From assembly GCA_006384855.1 (NCBI GenBank), contig VCJN01002700.1, positions 62,001-126,000 on the forward strand: 64,000 nucleotides of DNA, read 5' to 3'. This stretch comes from Tetraselmis striata. Its lineage: Eukaryota > Chlorophyta > Chlorodendrophyceae > Chlorodendrales > Chlorodendraceae. This document shows positions 33,269 through 45,480 of this stretch, piece after piece; positions within the stretch are counted from its first letter, which is position 1, and every line of letters starts with the position of its first letter. Below the pieces are notes generated by a model. The model searched no databases, was not told the origin of the DNA, and worked only from the letters and a program-made list of their open reading frames with translations. The translations under genes were made by a program, and so were the position numbers.

Positions 33269-36200
33269 ACGGGTATACTGATTGTCGCGGTGGCGGATTT
33301 TTCTGGCCTTTTGTAATTCACACCAGTACAGGTACGGTCTAGAGCAGCTGACAGGTTGGGACTGGAACTGGCGGTCCATACCCCACGCTGATAACGATCT
33401 GTTGTCATGCAGTGTTATGTTCCGGTACAACAGTGCATTCGTTGCGTGGTATCTCGGTGCAGGGCAACACATTAGGGTCTTAGGGTTTGCACACTAAAAT
33501 TCGCAACGTGAGATGGGCGCGAACTGACGTGGTAAGTTATGGTTTATAGCTAGCAGTCCATCACATCAACCACGTCACGTCATGAGGGCCTCCCACCCGA
33601 TCATGCTTCTGACAAGGTTGTGGGCAGCTATGCGCAGCTCGACATCCTTCATCCACGCATCCTCATCCCACGGAAAAGGACTGGCGAAGTTGCTGTTGGA
33701 GGGGAAATTGGCTTTGACAATCTCTTCGACCACCTACTCCTTGCTTGAACTTAGTTGGTGACCATGGTTCTTGTCGTAAATTGGCCCTTGGCGCCACTGC
33801 TCCAAGGATTATATTGCTGTCGTACAAGGTACGAGCACGGTCACAATCCGGGGATGCTTGCAGCAGTGATGGCGCGCGGGTGGCGAATACAGGTAAACAG
33901 TGCCGCGAGTAGCCGGTTCCCTTCGTAACCAGCGTAGTGTCGCCATCCTGATCGCCAATCTCGCAATAGACTGGTATCATCATCAGTTGCTCTTTCGAGC
34001 TAATATGTCTGACGGCTACCGCCCCCCGCCCCCGCCCACGCCCCACCCGCAACGATGGCGGATGTCGTCGCGCAGCGCAAGGAGCTCCTTGACGAGGTGC
34101 GGGCCCAACGCGCCGCCGCCGCCAAACTTCCCTGGCTTCTCCTCTGACGCATATGACTACTGAGCAACCCTCGTGCTTTTTACCGCCATGGCCACATACC
34201 GTTCATCCTCATGCAAACACGCACACTCACACGCGAGTCTCATAATATGCCGTTAACGTTGTTGGACACGCCCTATAATTGACACAACGGACGTACCGGG
34301 CAGAATAAAGGCGTTGATTCATTTCGAAATCCACGTTCATGCTGATACATACATCCGTTTTGCATTTGTGTATGTTAAATAGAAATCGTTCTGCCGACTT
34401 GCTGTAGAATTTGTTTATAGATATGGACAAGTTTGGTTCAAATACGCCGGGTACAACATCGCTCGTCCATCATTTCAATTTTCCATGCTTAGCCTTCCGC
34501 CCGCTTTGCATGGTAGGGGCAGTTATTTCGTGTTGATTTTGGATTCCTGGGTATTTAAGTATAACAAGTACGCCTATTTGTCGATTAAGTACGTTGTGCA
34601 GAACATGCGGGCGCATGCCTCTGCCATTATATTGTCACTAGTTAGCACATGCGCCACACACATGTTGCTCGTCATTTACGAAAAAGCACGTTGCATCACA
34701 TCTCATTTATTTATTGTCAATCGGGCACATATTTTTTATCAATGCTATGTTGATTTTGCATATTGTGCATGATTGCTTGTTTCCGTGTCAGGTACCGGCC
34801 TCGCAAATGCGCCACTGCCGTTGCACGATACTGCTTAGTCTTGTGCATATATTGTGATCCGCAAGACAAATATATCTCGTAATTAGATAAATAAATCTAT
34901 CGCGCAATGAGTGGCGGTATTAATGCCATTAATTACCTATGTGAAATGAGTCGTGCTTGTCATGCAGACAAATGTGTCGCCCTTGTAGAATTGTATCTCC
35001 TACGATTACTTCTCGTAGTATATACTTGCGGTTCAACAATGGCAGCGGTAACTACAACGACCATATTTATGCTTATGAAAAGTAATCTCCCAGTCGATAA
35101 CATTATCCCTACGTATAAGCGCTCTCATGGCGTAGTGCGCAGCGGCGCCGACCCTCCGCCATCTCCTCGGCTAGGTAGGAGGTAACGACTAGCAATAATG
35201 CGTTTACAGACGACCCGGGATGCAAGATGACGCACCGCGATAGTGGCTCTTATGGGTATTGGGCCGGATGAGCGATCCCCGCTTGCCATGCATGCGATCT
35301 ACTACGCATGATTGCCCTCCTCCTACTTAAATGACACTATGCAACATCTAATTTGAATTGATTAATTTGTTTTTATTTCAGATTTGCATGAGCTTTGTTA
35401 CAATTGAATCAAGTTTGGTCTTGACAAACATTCTTTATCCAACATAGCATGGACCCCCGCCCCCTATTGACAAACCCGCCCAGGGTGCGCTTAATTAAAG
35501 CCCGCCCGGTGGGGCCTATGTATAGGCCACGTGCCTATGTTGCAGTACATGTACTAATTTGCATCGGTGGTACGGTACACTACAAGTGAGTCATACATGG
35601 TTTTACACTCTTACAAGGGCGCCAGCTTGTACTCGCTAGCCCGGCTGCAGAAACCCGTGATCACGTGACCGCGCCGTATATGCGCATGCTCCCGCCGTGT
35701 ATTCTCCCCCGGAAGTCGCAGCATGCTCCAGCGCTTGCTCCATCGGCCACGGCCAAGCGGTGAGGCCACTCGAGGTGCTGAGATCACCCCCACCTTGAGC
35801 TGCTGCTAGCGGTGTCCCCGGACGTCTTCGGAGCTCGGAGGTGCGGGCGGGGAAACACCCCCTAGCCCGTTTGCCGTATGCTCGCCGATCTCGTGCAACA
35901 CGCCAACGCCGGATCGCCCGCGACGCGTAGCGCAGCCACCTGCCCACGCTCCTGGCCAAGATCACCGTCCGAGGGCGGCTTCCCGTGCCCCGTGCACGGT
36001 TGGATGAATTACATATGCTACCGTGCAAGGCTGTGTCGAGTATCATACCGCCTCCCGTACTGGGAGGGTCGTACCGAGGTACGGGAACGCGATTTAATTT
36101 CCAACAGCCCTTGTGAGTAGGCTGCCCCAATCCGAGTCGTACACACCCCCTCACCACATGTAGGCAGATCTCGGAGAGGATGAAGCAAGGCCGAGGTCCT

Positions 36201-37379
36201 ACATTAATTATTTTTAGCAGCCCTCCGTACATGCATGGGTGCTGCCCTCCGGCGGCGCGAGCAAGCGCTACGATGTTGCATTGACTACAAGCAGTGAAAA
36301 CCCCCCGGTCTCCCCGGTCGGCTCATGATCCGATGACTCGCCACAACATGCCACCCCGCTTAGCCCCCTGCCGCGCCCAGCCGGGCACGAGTAGTCTGCT
36401 TGGGGGTTACTTGCGCCCACCACGTGGAAGTGGGGGTGGTGCCGCCAAGCTTGTCGCACCCATGGTCCTCCGCTACTGGTGGCGGGCCGCTGCTTGGCGG
36501 CGGGCGACTCGATTTTTAATAACGTACTGATCAACTACTGATACGGGACCCGCTTAGCTAGGGATGTTCGCTCGGCTGGCATCGTAGACCGGCATGCTAC
36601 TGTCCCATTGCGAGTACAATCACCTCGGTCCCCCGGCAGCCCATTCGACTTCACGACGGTATATCTTACAGTGCAGCCTTGCGCGAGTTCGGAGCGGTCT
36701 ATGCCTCTAGGTGGTGTTCGTTTGGAGAGCATGTATCGCGCGATCAAGTGGTAGATTGAAAAACGACCCCCCCCCCCCCGCCCCGTGCCGCTTCTCCCCT
36801 TCCGCCCTTACTTGCCATCCATCCTAAACCTCCAGCCTTGCGATCCCCGCCGTTGTACCCATCATGTATGCCCACACACGTGCTGAAGGAGGTGGTTGTC
36901 GCATGAATGGCCCAAACATTGTAATTTGAGCCCCCCGTTGCCTACTACAAGGCTATTGACCTCACAACTCTTCCCCATCCTGCCCCCTCCTCCCCTCCCC
37001 CCTCTAGTTTCAGCGTTCCACGCCCCACGCGCTAGCACCTAATCACATGGGCACCACACCCGAGGCCGATCTCGCCTTTACACACACCATACACAGGTCG
37101 CGCGGGATCCGGGTTTTCACTTTTCTAAATCGACAGTCCACGGCACACGCCATCACGCGACGGGTGTTTCGGTCGCCTGCTGGCATGGCCGGGGGGTTGC
37201 CGACCCGCAGAGGGACACACATTGCAATGCATGCATGCTAGACACATTCCACTCACACGTTTATTGAGGGAGAGAAAGCGACAGACTTCCTACATGTTGC
37301 CACACTTAGTGCTTCACAACAAGATAAACGGACAACACGGCTTCCATGGTTCGCCGTGCGGCGCGGTCATTGAATAAAG
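33269..37379. other. No gene recognised
   Basis: Mostly mixed-composition DNA with short frames. Near 34004-34150 is a small fragment that could encode MADVVAQRKELLDEVRAQR, a helical stretch of the kind seen in mobile-element proteins, but it is too short to assign. 36768-36790 is C-rich. The 33308 stretch repeats the ttttgtaattcacaccagta motif of the Helitron-like family. Confidence 0.4.
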
Positions 37380-37439
37380 GTGACCTCGCAATGCGCCAGC
37401 AGCTCCGACGAAAAGCACCCCACACCGTCACTCGTGCTC

Positions 37440-38350
37440 ACCTTCGCGGCCGCGCCCGCGACCGCCGCCACATCCACGCCCGCGTCCAACGAGCGCCGCC
37501 GGTGTGCGAGCAGTAGCGGTAGCTTTTGCACTGTTGGCGACGGTCGCCTCGAAGACGCGACGCTCGTAGTCCTTCATCATGTCCCCGAAAATCGCATAGC
37601 CCAGATGTTCGGCGGCAGGCTGAAAATGATGGGGCCACAGTACATCCCGAACACCTTGGTCACCGTGTACACACTTGATCTCGTGAAGCCTCCGCATGAA
37701 ACTTAGACGAAAGCCGAAAGCCTTGTCGATTGCCTCTGGCTGCGTGATTCCGAGCGAGCGCGAGGTAGGGGGCGGTGAAGTCTTGATTAGCATTAAGGAC
37801 GTAGGGTAGCAGCTCGTCGAGGGCCACGAAAAGAGAAGCCATGTGGCCCCCAAAACACGTCATCCAAAGATACTCCTCCGGGGCCGGCAGACGCCGGTCA
37901 CCTTGTTTGAGGTAGTCGTTCGTCAGGTCGGTACTCAAAGAGAAGAGCCTAGGCACTCGGTTGACCGGTCGAACGGCCTCGTAACCATGCTCTCCTCGTT
38001 GCAGTAGCTCTGACACCGCGGGGTAGTCGTCCTCGTCACTCGCGGATTTTGCTCCGACACGGCCGCTATGGGATAGCTCTAGCTAGTTGGGGCGCTCTGC
38101 GGCTCATCCCTCGTTGCATGTCGGCTGTCCCACGACGAGTTGTGGCCGCCCGGAACCAGAGCCATGTGCCCCGTTTCCATCAGCACCATGATCACGAGCC
38201 GTCCATTGAGCTAACGCCGATGTACGCTCGCGCAACAATGTAGATTGGGCCTTGATGATGTCTGCTTGTAGCGATTCAAACGTGGGATCACCGACAAGTC
38301 TTCTCCATCTGTCATGGTAACGCCCGGACGTACGCATGAGACTTTTACAC
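37440..38350 (-). pseudogene. Decayed copy A of an unrecognised repeated gene
   Basis: On the minus strand, a helical segment (FESLQADIIKAQSTLLRERT, near 38270-38220) is followed by ASDEDDYPAVSELLQRGEHG, DLTNDYLKQGDRRL and EEYLWMTCFGGHMASLFV. After a frame change come IDKAFGFRLSFMRRLHEIK, GDQGVRDVLW, FQPAAEHLGYAIFGDMMKD and YERRVFEATV. The same order of motifs is in copy B at 48430-49190, so this is a genuine coding unit that has been dispersed. No known domain is recognised. Frames shift at least once, so this copy is probably dead unless introns explain the shifts. It is preceded at 38430-38620 by a conserved leader. Likely a mobile-element or host-derived multi-copy gene. Confidence 0.5.
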
Positions 38351-38429
38351 ACGGATGGTGAGCCGGGAGTGGTCTTGAAACAACATGTGACCTTGGTCGC
38401 TACATGTTACGAGACATTGAATCGCTGCG

Positions 38430-38620
38430 TGTAACGCAGCGAAACTGGAAGATGGCATGCCTTGCGTTGTTACCGATGCTTTTATGTCTATCTACTCGTG
38501 CTGCACCCAACAGGGCGCAACGGCGGGTGAACTAGTAACCCGTACCACTTAGCAGCAACGGTAGCCGGAGAAAAAGCGGTTAGGAAAGGATGAAACCCTA
38601 TAAATAAACTAGCATAGATC
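38430..38620 (-). promoter_or_regulatory. Leader of the unrecognised repeated gene, copy A
   Basis: On the minus strand it carries, in order, tagggtttc, cctttcctaaccgc, gggttactagttca and cgttgcgccc, then gacataaaagca. The same series precedes copy B (48018-48215) and occurs alone at 50935-51090. In the other two copies the last element is a better TATA box. Confidence 0.5.
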
Positions 38621-38757
38621 ATACCTGCTTCGTACATACGTATCGTTTCTATAGCGACAGGACACAATGGGCGAGAATGAAGCGAAACTGCTTTGTTTTG
38701 ACGACGACATTATTAACCCAATTTTGGAATTTTTTTCTGGTGGAAGCCTGGACGACG

Positions 38758-38759
38758 CC

Positions 38760-38790
<31 letters not shown>
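38758..38790 (+). repeat. C23-A10 homopolymer pair
   Basis: 23 C followed directly by 10 A. The same C-then-A arrangement occurs at 19371-19404 inside the channel gene, suggesting a shared origin such as an inserted tail or slippage product. Confidence 0.8.
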
Positions 38791-38791
<1 letters not shown>

Positions 38792-39376
38792 ACCCCCCTT
38801 CGACGGAACCACCCGGCTGGGCGGGGATTCCTACATATAAATCTGCAACCCGGCTCGTAGCGTCCGGATAAACCCTTTCACCAACGGTCAATGGCGGCCA
38901 TGCGTGCAGACGTGTGCGCAGTGCGCACAACAGTGCGCAGACGACATTGGATGAGAGTACAGCAATTTGAAATACTGACAATTAAAGCATCTATTTATAC
39001 GTGTCCACTTTTAATCCTTACCTGTTCAGCCGCTCGTCCAGAGAGCTGGATTGTCCTCGTACATATCTGCTGGCCAACCTTTCCTTGGTGCCTGCATGCG
39101 CCCTGTCTACATCAGTTGCTCTTTCTACATCAGTCGCGGACCCTTACTGGTACGCGCCACTCCTGTTGCAGAGGCAAACACGTACAAGCAGGCAAACTCG
39201 ACGACATCCCCCCTTTACCCTTCCCGTCACTGTAACGCTGCCGGAATTCATGGCCGTATCAAGGGACGCGGCGCTTCCCCTACGAATGGGCATGCAGATG
39301 TAAAGCGGAAGAAGTAAAGCGGTCGGCAAGATAGCGCGCGTCACTGCGTCGGACTAATCTGAAGCGAAACTCCGGC

Positions 39377-41384
39377 ATGGCGGCGACTGCAGACAGCGAG
39401 GCTAAGACCACCGATAGTCGGGGCGTGGGGCGGCAGGGGTGTTGCTGGCCTATCTTCGCGGCGGTCCGATGGGTGCAAAGCCGGCCGTGGGGCGACGTCG
39501 ACAACTATGCGCAGGCGCTACAGCGCACGCTGGCCTTGGTGACGGTCCTTCTGCTTGGAGTGGGAATATATTTCTGGGTTGCAGCTAATCAGGGGGCGAC
39601 GGCCGCGAACTCGTGGTTTGTCATGGTCATTATCAGCGCCAGACACACCGTCATCCTGTCCCGGCCCTCGATGGGGGAGGCCAACCGCACAGCCCTGATA
39701 AATGTCGTCGCCACGGCGGTCGCCGGTGCTGTGGGCTTCGGGCTCGTGATGCTCGGTGCAGCACATCCGGTGGTCTGCTTCCTCCTGCTCCTGGCGGCAA
39801 TTATGCCCGTCTACTACAGCACGAAACGCCTGAGCTTGTCGGAGGACTTTCCCCTGCTGTTCTGCTCAACGGTAGTGTCCATCACACTGCTGGCGCTGGC
39901 CGCCAGAACGGTCGCAAAGGGAGCGGAGGTAGCGCTGAACGGCACCGTGGGGATACTAATCGCGGTTTTTGTCACGCTTGCCTTCGCATCTGCGCTATTC
40001 CCCAGGTGCGTCGTGCCGCCACTCTCAAAATTTAGTGTGCGAGTCTGCTGCCTTATCACCTGTTCCGCACTGTGGTGTCCACCTGTTGGTGGCGATGGCC
40101 ACACCTGTCTACCCGATACCAACACCTCTCACGCCTACTTACATGCTTGTATACATATACTCATACATTATACAACATATATGTACAAATAACGTAATAT
40201 ACACTACGCATACGCGAAAGCATGCAAATATAATTAGTATATGCGGCAGATGTAGGTGCAAATATGAAATGTCGTGTGTACCTAGTGCGGTACAATACAT
40301 GGATCTACACTTGTAGTTACATTGGACCCGGTATTTACAGCTTGAGTGTATATATTGCATATATTTACGTCTACGCCGTGCAGCATGTAAATTGCCTTCC
40401 GTGCACTCATTGCGGAGCAGGACAGGCAGTCTGGAGGCGCTCCGCGGGGTGAAGAAGCTGCTGAAAGAGACGCACGCGCTCAGCCGTCTGGTGATGGGCT
40501 CGATGCCGGCGGAGGCGGGGGGCGTCACGCAGCACCCCTTCCTGCCGGATGGCGAGGTGGCGCCTGATCCGGTGACGCTGGCGGCGAAGCAAGAGGAGAC
40601 GATGTTAAAGATATTCACCATAGCCGGCAGCATCGAGGGAAAATTGGAAATCAGCGACAACGAGGGCTTCCTCCCCTTGGGGCCCGCGCGGGGTATATTC
40701 TTGCCTTGCTGGCCATGTCACTGCCTCGGGCCGCGCCTCCCTCGGCGGGAACTGCTCAGGTGCGGACCAATGCGGCGTCTGACCAGAATGCCTTTTGATG
40801 GAGGCCGCCGGATCGGTGCTGACTGACCTGCATCTTGCAGGCTGGCGTCCGCGCTGCACAGCACGGCGGCGCTCCTGACCGAACTGCGTCACATCATGGG
40901 CCAGCTGAGGAACGTGGACCCCGGTGTCTGGCGCCAGCTCAAGGCGATCTACCACGACCCATCGGCGGATGGGGGCTCGCAGGGCATCCCGCAAGCCAGC
41001 TTCTCCAGGATCTGCGTCCTCCTGGGCATGGTGCTCCGCGACATGGCGGACAGCTTCCCGGATGGCATGGCGGCAGTGGAGGTGCTATGCCCCAGCCAAA
41101 ACCTTCGGGAGCTGCAGCGCTGCGTGTCCGACATGAGGCGGCGGGAGGCGGAGCTGTGGCGAGCCGTTGTGGCGGAGGAGAAGCAAAGAGCGCGACTTGT
41201 GTTTGAGAGCGGGATAACGGGCCTGACGCACGTGAACAGCTTCGCAGGCTTCAAGTTCACCCTGCAGCAGCTCGTTCTGGAGGTTACCGAGATACATGCG
41301 CTGGTGAATGCGGCGCTGCAGACCATCCCGTGGGCGCAGCTGCCGCAAGAGACGGCCACAGAGCTGGTGAAAACAGCCGCTTGA
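39377..41384 (+). CDS. FUSC/ALMT-like membrane transporter A, 503 residues
   Basis: Three exons with matching phases: 39377-40005, 40421-40759 and 40841-41384 (donors ccccag|gtgcgt and ctcag|gtgcgg, acceptors gagcag and ttgcag). The N-terminal half has about six hydrophobic segments (roughly residues 51-70, 78-96, 104-127, 130-147, 157-178 and 186-208). The second half is a long helical, charged soluble region (for example VSDMRRREAELWRAVV). Six closely packed segments followed by a long cytosolic tail is the layout of FUSC-type aromatic-acid exporters and plant ALMT anion channels; the assignment rests on layout and local resemblance, not a signature motif. The tail has PCWP, also present in the convergent neighbour at 42694-44589, which suggests paralogy. 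A TGTAA, the usual algal polyadenylation signal, lies 42 bp past the stop at 41426-41430. Substrate unknown; organic anions are a guess from the family. Confidence 0.65.
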
Positions 41385-41639
41385 GACACCCAAACGACGG
41401 TCGCTATGGCCCACGAGCTGTAGAATGTAATCAGGACCGGCAATAGCGCCGCGTGGACCATATCACATCCCTGCCCAGCCCCATACTGTATAAATACACA
41501 TTCACCATGCCGTTGGTTGGGGCCAGGGTTGTGCACAAGTCTCCAGGTTTTAGGTCCAGAGTTATGTCAAAAGGCATAAGCATAAGGCATAGCATAGGTA
41601 ATTAAGTTATGCCATAACTACCCTAAAATAATTGTGTAA

Positions 41640-42690
41640 CTGGGCATCACTGTGGGCGAACCCCCACTCGCACTTCTCCCCGTTCATAGGTGTGACAACG
41701 CATCTATCTCGCAGATCATTCGCATCCGCGTCCCCGCTCCGGTGTTGGGATTCCTGCGGGGGGCGCTGCCGGGGCGGGCAGGGCGGCGGCCGAGTCGTAG
41801 TTGCTGTTCAGGGCGGCCTGTGATGAGGCTGTGATGCCATCACCGCGTCATGCGCCAATCGGGGGGGTGATCCGTTGGGGCAGGGGCGGCATCACGCGTT
41901 GCTGCCGTGTAGATGGCGCTGCCCGATCGCAGCACCGCCTGGTTGCTTGGATCGTCATTTCAGCGGCGCGGCCACTTAAGAGTTTGACTCATCGACGCTG
42001 GCGCAATATCGAAATAGGCGCATTGGCGGAACATCTGCATTGATTTTTTGTGTATTAATACACTGACGAGTTCCCCAAAAAGCGGCAAGCACTTATTGTC
42101 GCTGATTCTTCGCCTCATGTCGCATGTTTGCGCATGTCTGCCAGTGTGTCAATCCATGTCGCCCATCATGGTACTCCGTGTGTGTGTGTGTGTGTGTATA
42201 TATACATGTGTACATATATACATGTATATACATATATAATTTGACCAGGCGTAGTATCCTGATTGGACGTGTCTACCATTGACTGCCTTAATGACTATGT
42301 ATATACATATACATATATATACCAAGCGCCATATCATGCTATGCCCGCTAAGTAATGCATGAGCATCACTTTATGTTTATATAACCGGTAAAATCGTACT
42401 TATTTAGTGTATCATATATAATTATACACACAAAAGCACGAACAAACCCAGCAGTCTTGTACCAATAAATTGTGGCATGTGTTATCCCATGGTTGTGCCT
42501 ATGCCTTATGCGTGGAATACTTGTGCTCATAGCCATGCCACAATCATGGTATGCCGGGCGAATCACATAACTATGCGCCTATGTCATCGTTAGTTATGTC
42601 ATAACATAGCCTCCCCACATCCCACTTATTCACAGCCCTGGTGGGGACGCGGAATTCAAAGGCGGGATGGCCAGTATCTCCCGTTGGTGT
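41640..42690. other. Intergenic region between convergent transporter genes
   Basis: No gene. It should contain both 3' ends. A (TG)n microsatellite lies at 42179-42198, followed by tatatacatg-rich DNA to about 42330. The phrases ggcataagcataaggcatagcat (split at 41572) and gttatgtcataacatag (42593) are related TTATG/CATAA words at the two ends. Confidence 0.5.
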
Positions 42691-42693
42691 GAA

Positions 42694-44589
42694 TTACAGG
42701 GCCCCAAAGCCGCCACCCGGGCCTGCCGGCGCTGTGCCGGGCTTTGGGAGCGTGGCAGCCTGGCGTCGAAAATAGGTCTCCAGGACCTGGAGCTCCCCGA
42801 CGCCGCTGTTGGATAGCGCCAGGACCTCGTCCAGAACCTCCGTGATCGAGTGCTTCAGAGTCGCGAGGTCAACCGCAGTGAGCGAGGGGTCCTGGAACCA
42901 GGGCAAGTGAATGATAGCCGAGGACAAGCAGAGATGCAGCCTGATCAGGCACCCGTTGATGCTCTGCAGAGAGTCCAGGAAGGAGAACCACAGCATGTGG
43001 TTGTCCAGGCTGGCAAGCCGGCGTCGTGCCGTCTCGCCGCCATCCAACACCTGGGCATACTGACGGTCCCGCACCTCCGCTTCGCTGCTCAGCAGCTCAA
43101 GCACCTCTCGCTGAAGCATGACAATGTGCTGGTCGGAGGGCAGCCTCGCGCTGCCAGGCCTCATGTACGATGGAACCTTATCCCGCAGCTCCTGCATGCT
43201 GGCCTCGATGAGGTCCGCGATGTGGGGGATGGCGCCTACAGGATAGCGGTTGGCCTCCAGCTCTGACAGCATTTCCTGTGTCAGACCGAGTCGGATTCGA
43301 TTCCCCAGCAACGAGGCGGTCCTGGCCAGATCACGCACGGATCTATGCACCAGCCTGAAGTGCGGCTGCGAGATGGAATTCAGGCCCCGAAATGGCCAGC
43401 ACGGCACCACTGTATAGCCACCACCGACCAACCGAACGTAGCACTCATTCTGGGAGGTATCCAGCTTTTCCATCAGAGCGCCCCCCTTCTGCAGCAGGCT
43501 CCAAAGGTGCCTGTCGCTCCTGTGCATCGCCCTGAGCTCCAGGCTGACCGCTAAACTTCCCTCTTCGATTGAGCTGTCAGAACTCGTGTTTGATGACCGC
43601 GAGGAGACGCCAGCAGCGCTGATCTGGTGGCTGTGGCGGAGCAGTCGCAGCGAGTGGTGCAGCTGGCTGTTGAGCGACCCCATTACCTTCCGAAGAGCCG
43701 TTAAGTACGACCACGTGCAGGAAACAGGGAACAAGCAACAGCCAATGACGAACGACATGACGATGCCGATAGTAGTGCCGATAATCAAAGCCAGCGCTTG
43801 ATCGGTTGCAGCCTGCCGCGATCCGCGCACAAAGCTCCAGCTCACTACCGACAGCGTCGTCGTCGCAAATGTCACAGCGAGCTTGTCCTTCATGTTCAGC
43901 AGCTTGGGGGAGACGAGCAGCACGAACACCAGCAGCGTCACCGATATGAATACGTAGAGCGGGTGGGCCATGCTGTCCAAGCCGGTTGCGCGGTCGGTGG
44001 TCCACATGAGGGCCAGCCCCAACACTCCTCCCAGAATGTTGCCGGTTAGAGACAGCGCTGCAGTTACTACGCCCGCGCCAGAAGCGGGCTTGCTGTAGGA
44101 CAGGTATGTTGTTGCCGCGTATACCCACGTCCTGCGCAGAGCACACCGCTTCAGGCTTTCCCGGCGACATCCTCTTCAGGGGGATATTACTATCCCCTCG
44201 GGGACACCAGGCCACCGCGAGGTCGGGGGGGGAAACACCACTAGAGGCGATTCTGCAGGCAGCCGGTATCGAGCGCGTAGCCGCTACCTGTAGAAGTTAC
44301 GTTCCACCGTTGGATTGTAGTTGGCCCCTTGAACAAGCGCTACGAGCGGGCGGCCAACCACCGCGAAGAAGTAAGTGATGGCCAAGCCCAACGTGTAGTG
44401 CATCGTATAGCTCCACGATGCGACGGCATCGCTGCCGTCCTTGTCATCCACAGTGCGAGCGCCCAGCACGCGCTTTGCTTGCTGCCACCATCCACCATCA
44501 GCGGTGTGTACTTGGTTATCGACGGAACCGGAACCTGCATGGGCCGTAGGCTCGTGCTTTTCGTCGGAGGCGACAGGGGGGGATGCCAT
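42694..44589 (-). CDS. FUSC/ALMT-like membrane transporter B, 566 residues
   Basis: Two exons on the minus strand: 44589-44288 and 44092-42694, joined in phase 2 (ttctacag|gtagcg to cctacag). The start is the ATG giving MASPPVASDE; upstream frame exists but has no ATG. Hydrophobic segments lie near residues 61-78, 106-130, 143-162, 170-186 and 198-220. The second includes LTGNILGGVLGLAL, resembling the glycine-rich segment of FUSC-type proteins. The tail of about 330 residues is helical and soluble, with a Ser-rich linker (SSRSSNTSSDSSIEEG) and PCWP as in transporter A. Predicted integral membrane transporter or channel; direction and substrate unknown. It faces transporter A tail to tail, 1.3 kb apart. 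The intron position differs from A, so the duplication is old or introns moved. The stop codon lies in ctgtaattcacacca, which contains a TGTAA. Confidence 0.65.
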
Positions 44590-45480
44590 GCCGACGAACC
44601 TGACAACGACACTGCTGAAAGGCGCGTGCACTGTAACAAACCCTCGAAACGAAATAGATGTGCTCGCGCGCGCGTGCCGACCCCCGCAGTTGTAGTGCAG
44701 TGGGAGTCTCTGTGCAAAGTTGGTGCCCGCCCTTGTGGCCAAGAATAATTGCAGCCCGCAGGCAAATTGGGTTCAGCATGAGCGTCCGGACGTTGAACGA
44801 TGACGGCGGTAGGTTGCGGCGGAGGCCAGTTGCGGCGCAACCGCGCGGCGAGGAGAGCCGAAAATTACTCGCGACAACACCGGCATCCTTTGCGGCGAAA
44901 AAATGGTAGTCGCTAGAAAATATGTGCTGGTAGCACTATCAGCACCTCCTTAATTAAATATGTCGGCGCAGGCGCTGCAACCTGTGTTCAGGGTACCGTA
45001 TTTCGGTACCTGCACCGGTATGCCGCCATACTACATTATTGGCTAATCACGTATGCAGTCAGGGGATGATGGAAATCCATAGTTAATACTCGGCGAAGTA
45101 GTCGCTAGCACAGGTACCGGGTAGCATACCGCCACGCACGGCACGGTTGCGTACACAACCGGCCGCGTCAAGCGCGTTAACTATTATAAAATGCTACACA
45201 GTCGCCACTACCGGAACTAACTGGTACTTCATTCATAATATCATAAATATAGGAGTGATAAAATGTTTTATCACTGTATGCATATCGTTCAACAGAAATA
45301 ATCACTAGCTAATAATAAATATTTCAGAATCATCGGTGGTAAGTTGTCAGTTGGTCCAGGGGTTTGCGAATCCGGCGGCGAACTTCGCGCTGCTGTGTTC
45401 ACACGGGTATATGACATCGGGTTAATTTACATTGACATGAGTACATATGTACAATAGTACAATTATCGGTACGGGTACAT
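44590..45480. other. Upstream region of transporter B; no other gene
   Basis: 44600-44900 is GC-rich and probably promoter/5' leader for the minus-strand transporter. 44930-45480 is AT-richer with several tagtcgcta words, which also occur near 13966, 14178 and 51307. No coding sequence recognised. Confidence 0.45.

Noticed and set aside
35636..36232. Minus-strand frame of 198 codons
   Set aside because: Arg- and Gly-rich with no motif and no supporting splice or promoter signal. Considered chance.
44900..45120. Recurrent tagtcgcta words here and at 13966, 14178, 31900-32000 and 51307
   Set aside because: The words are 8-9 bp, their contexts do not align, and they could be by chance or from fragments of the Helitron-like family, which has gaatagtcgctgaatag.
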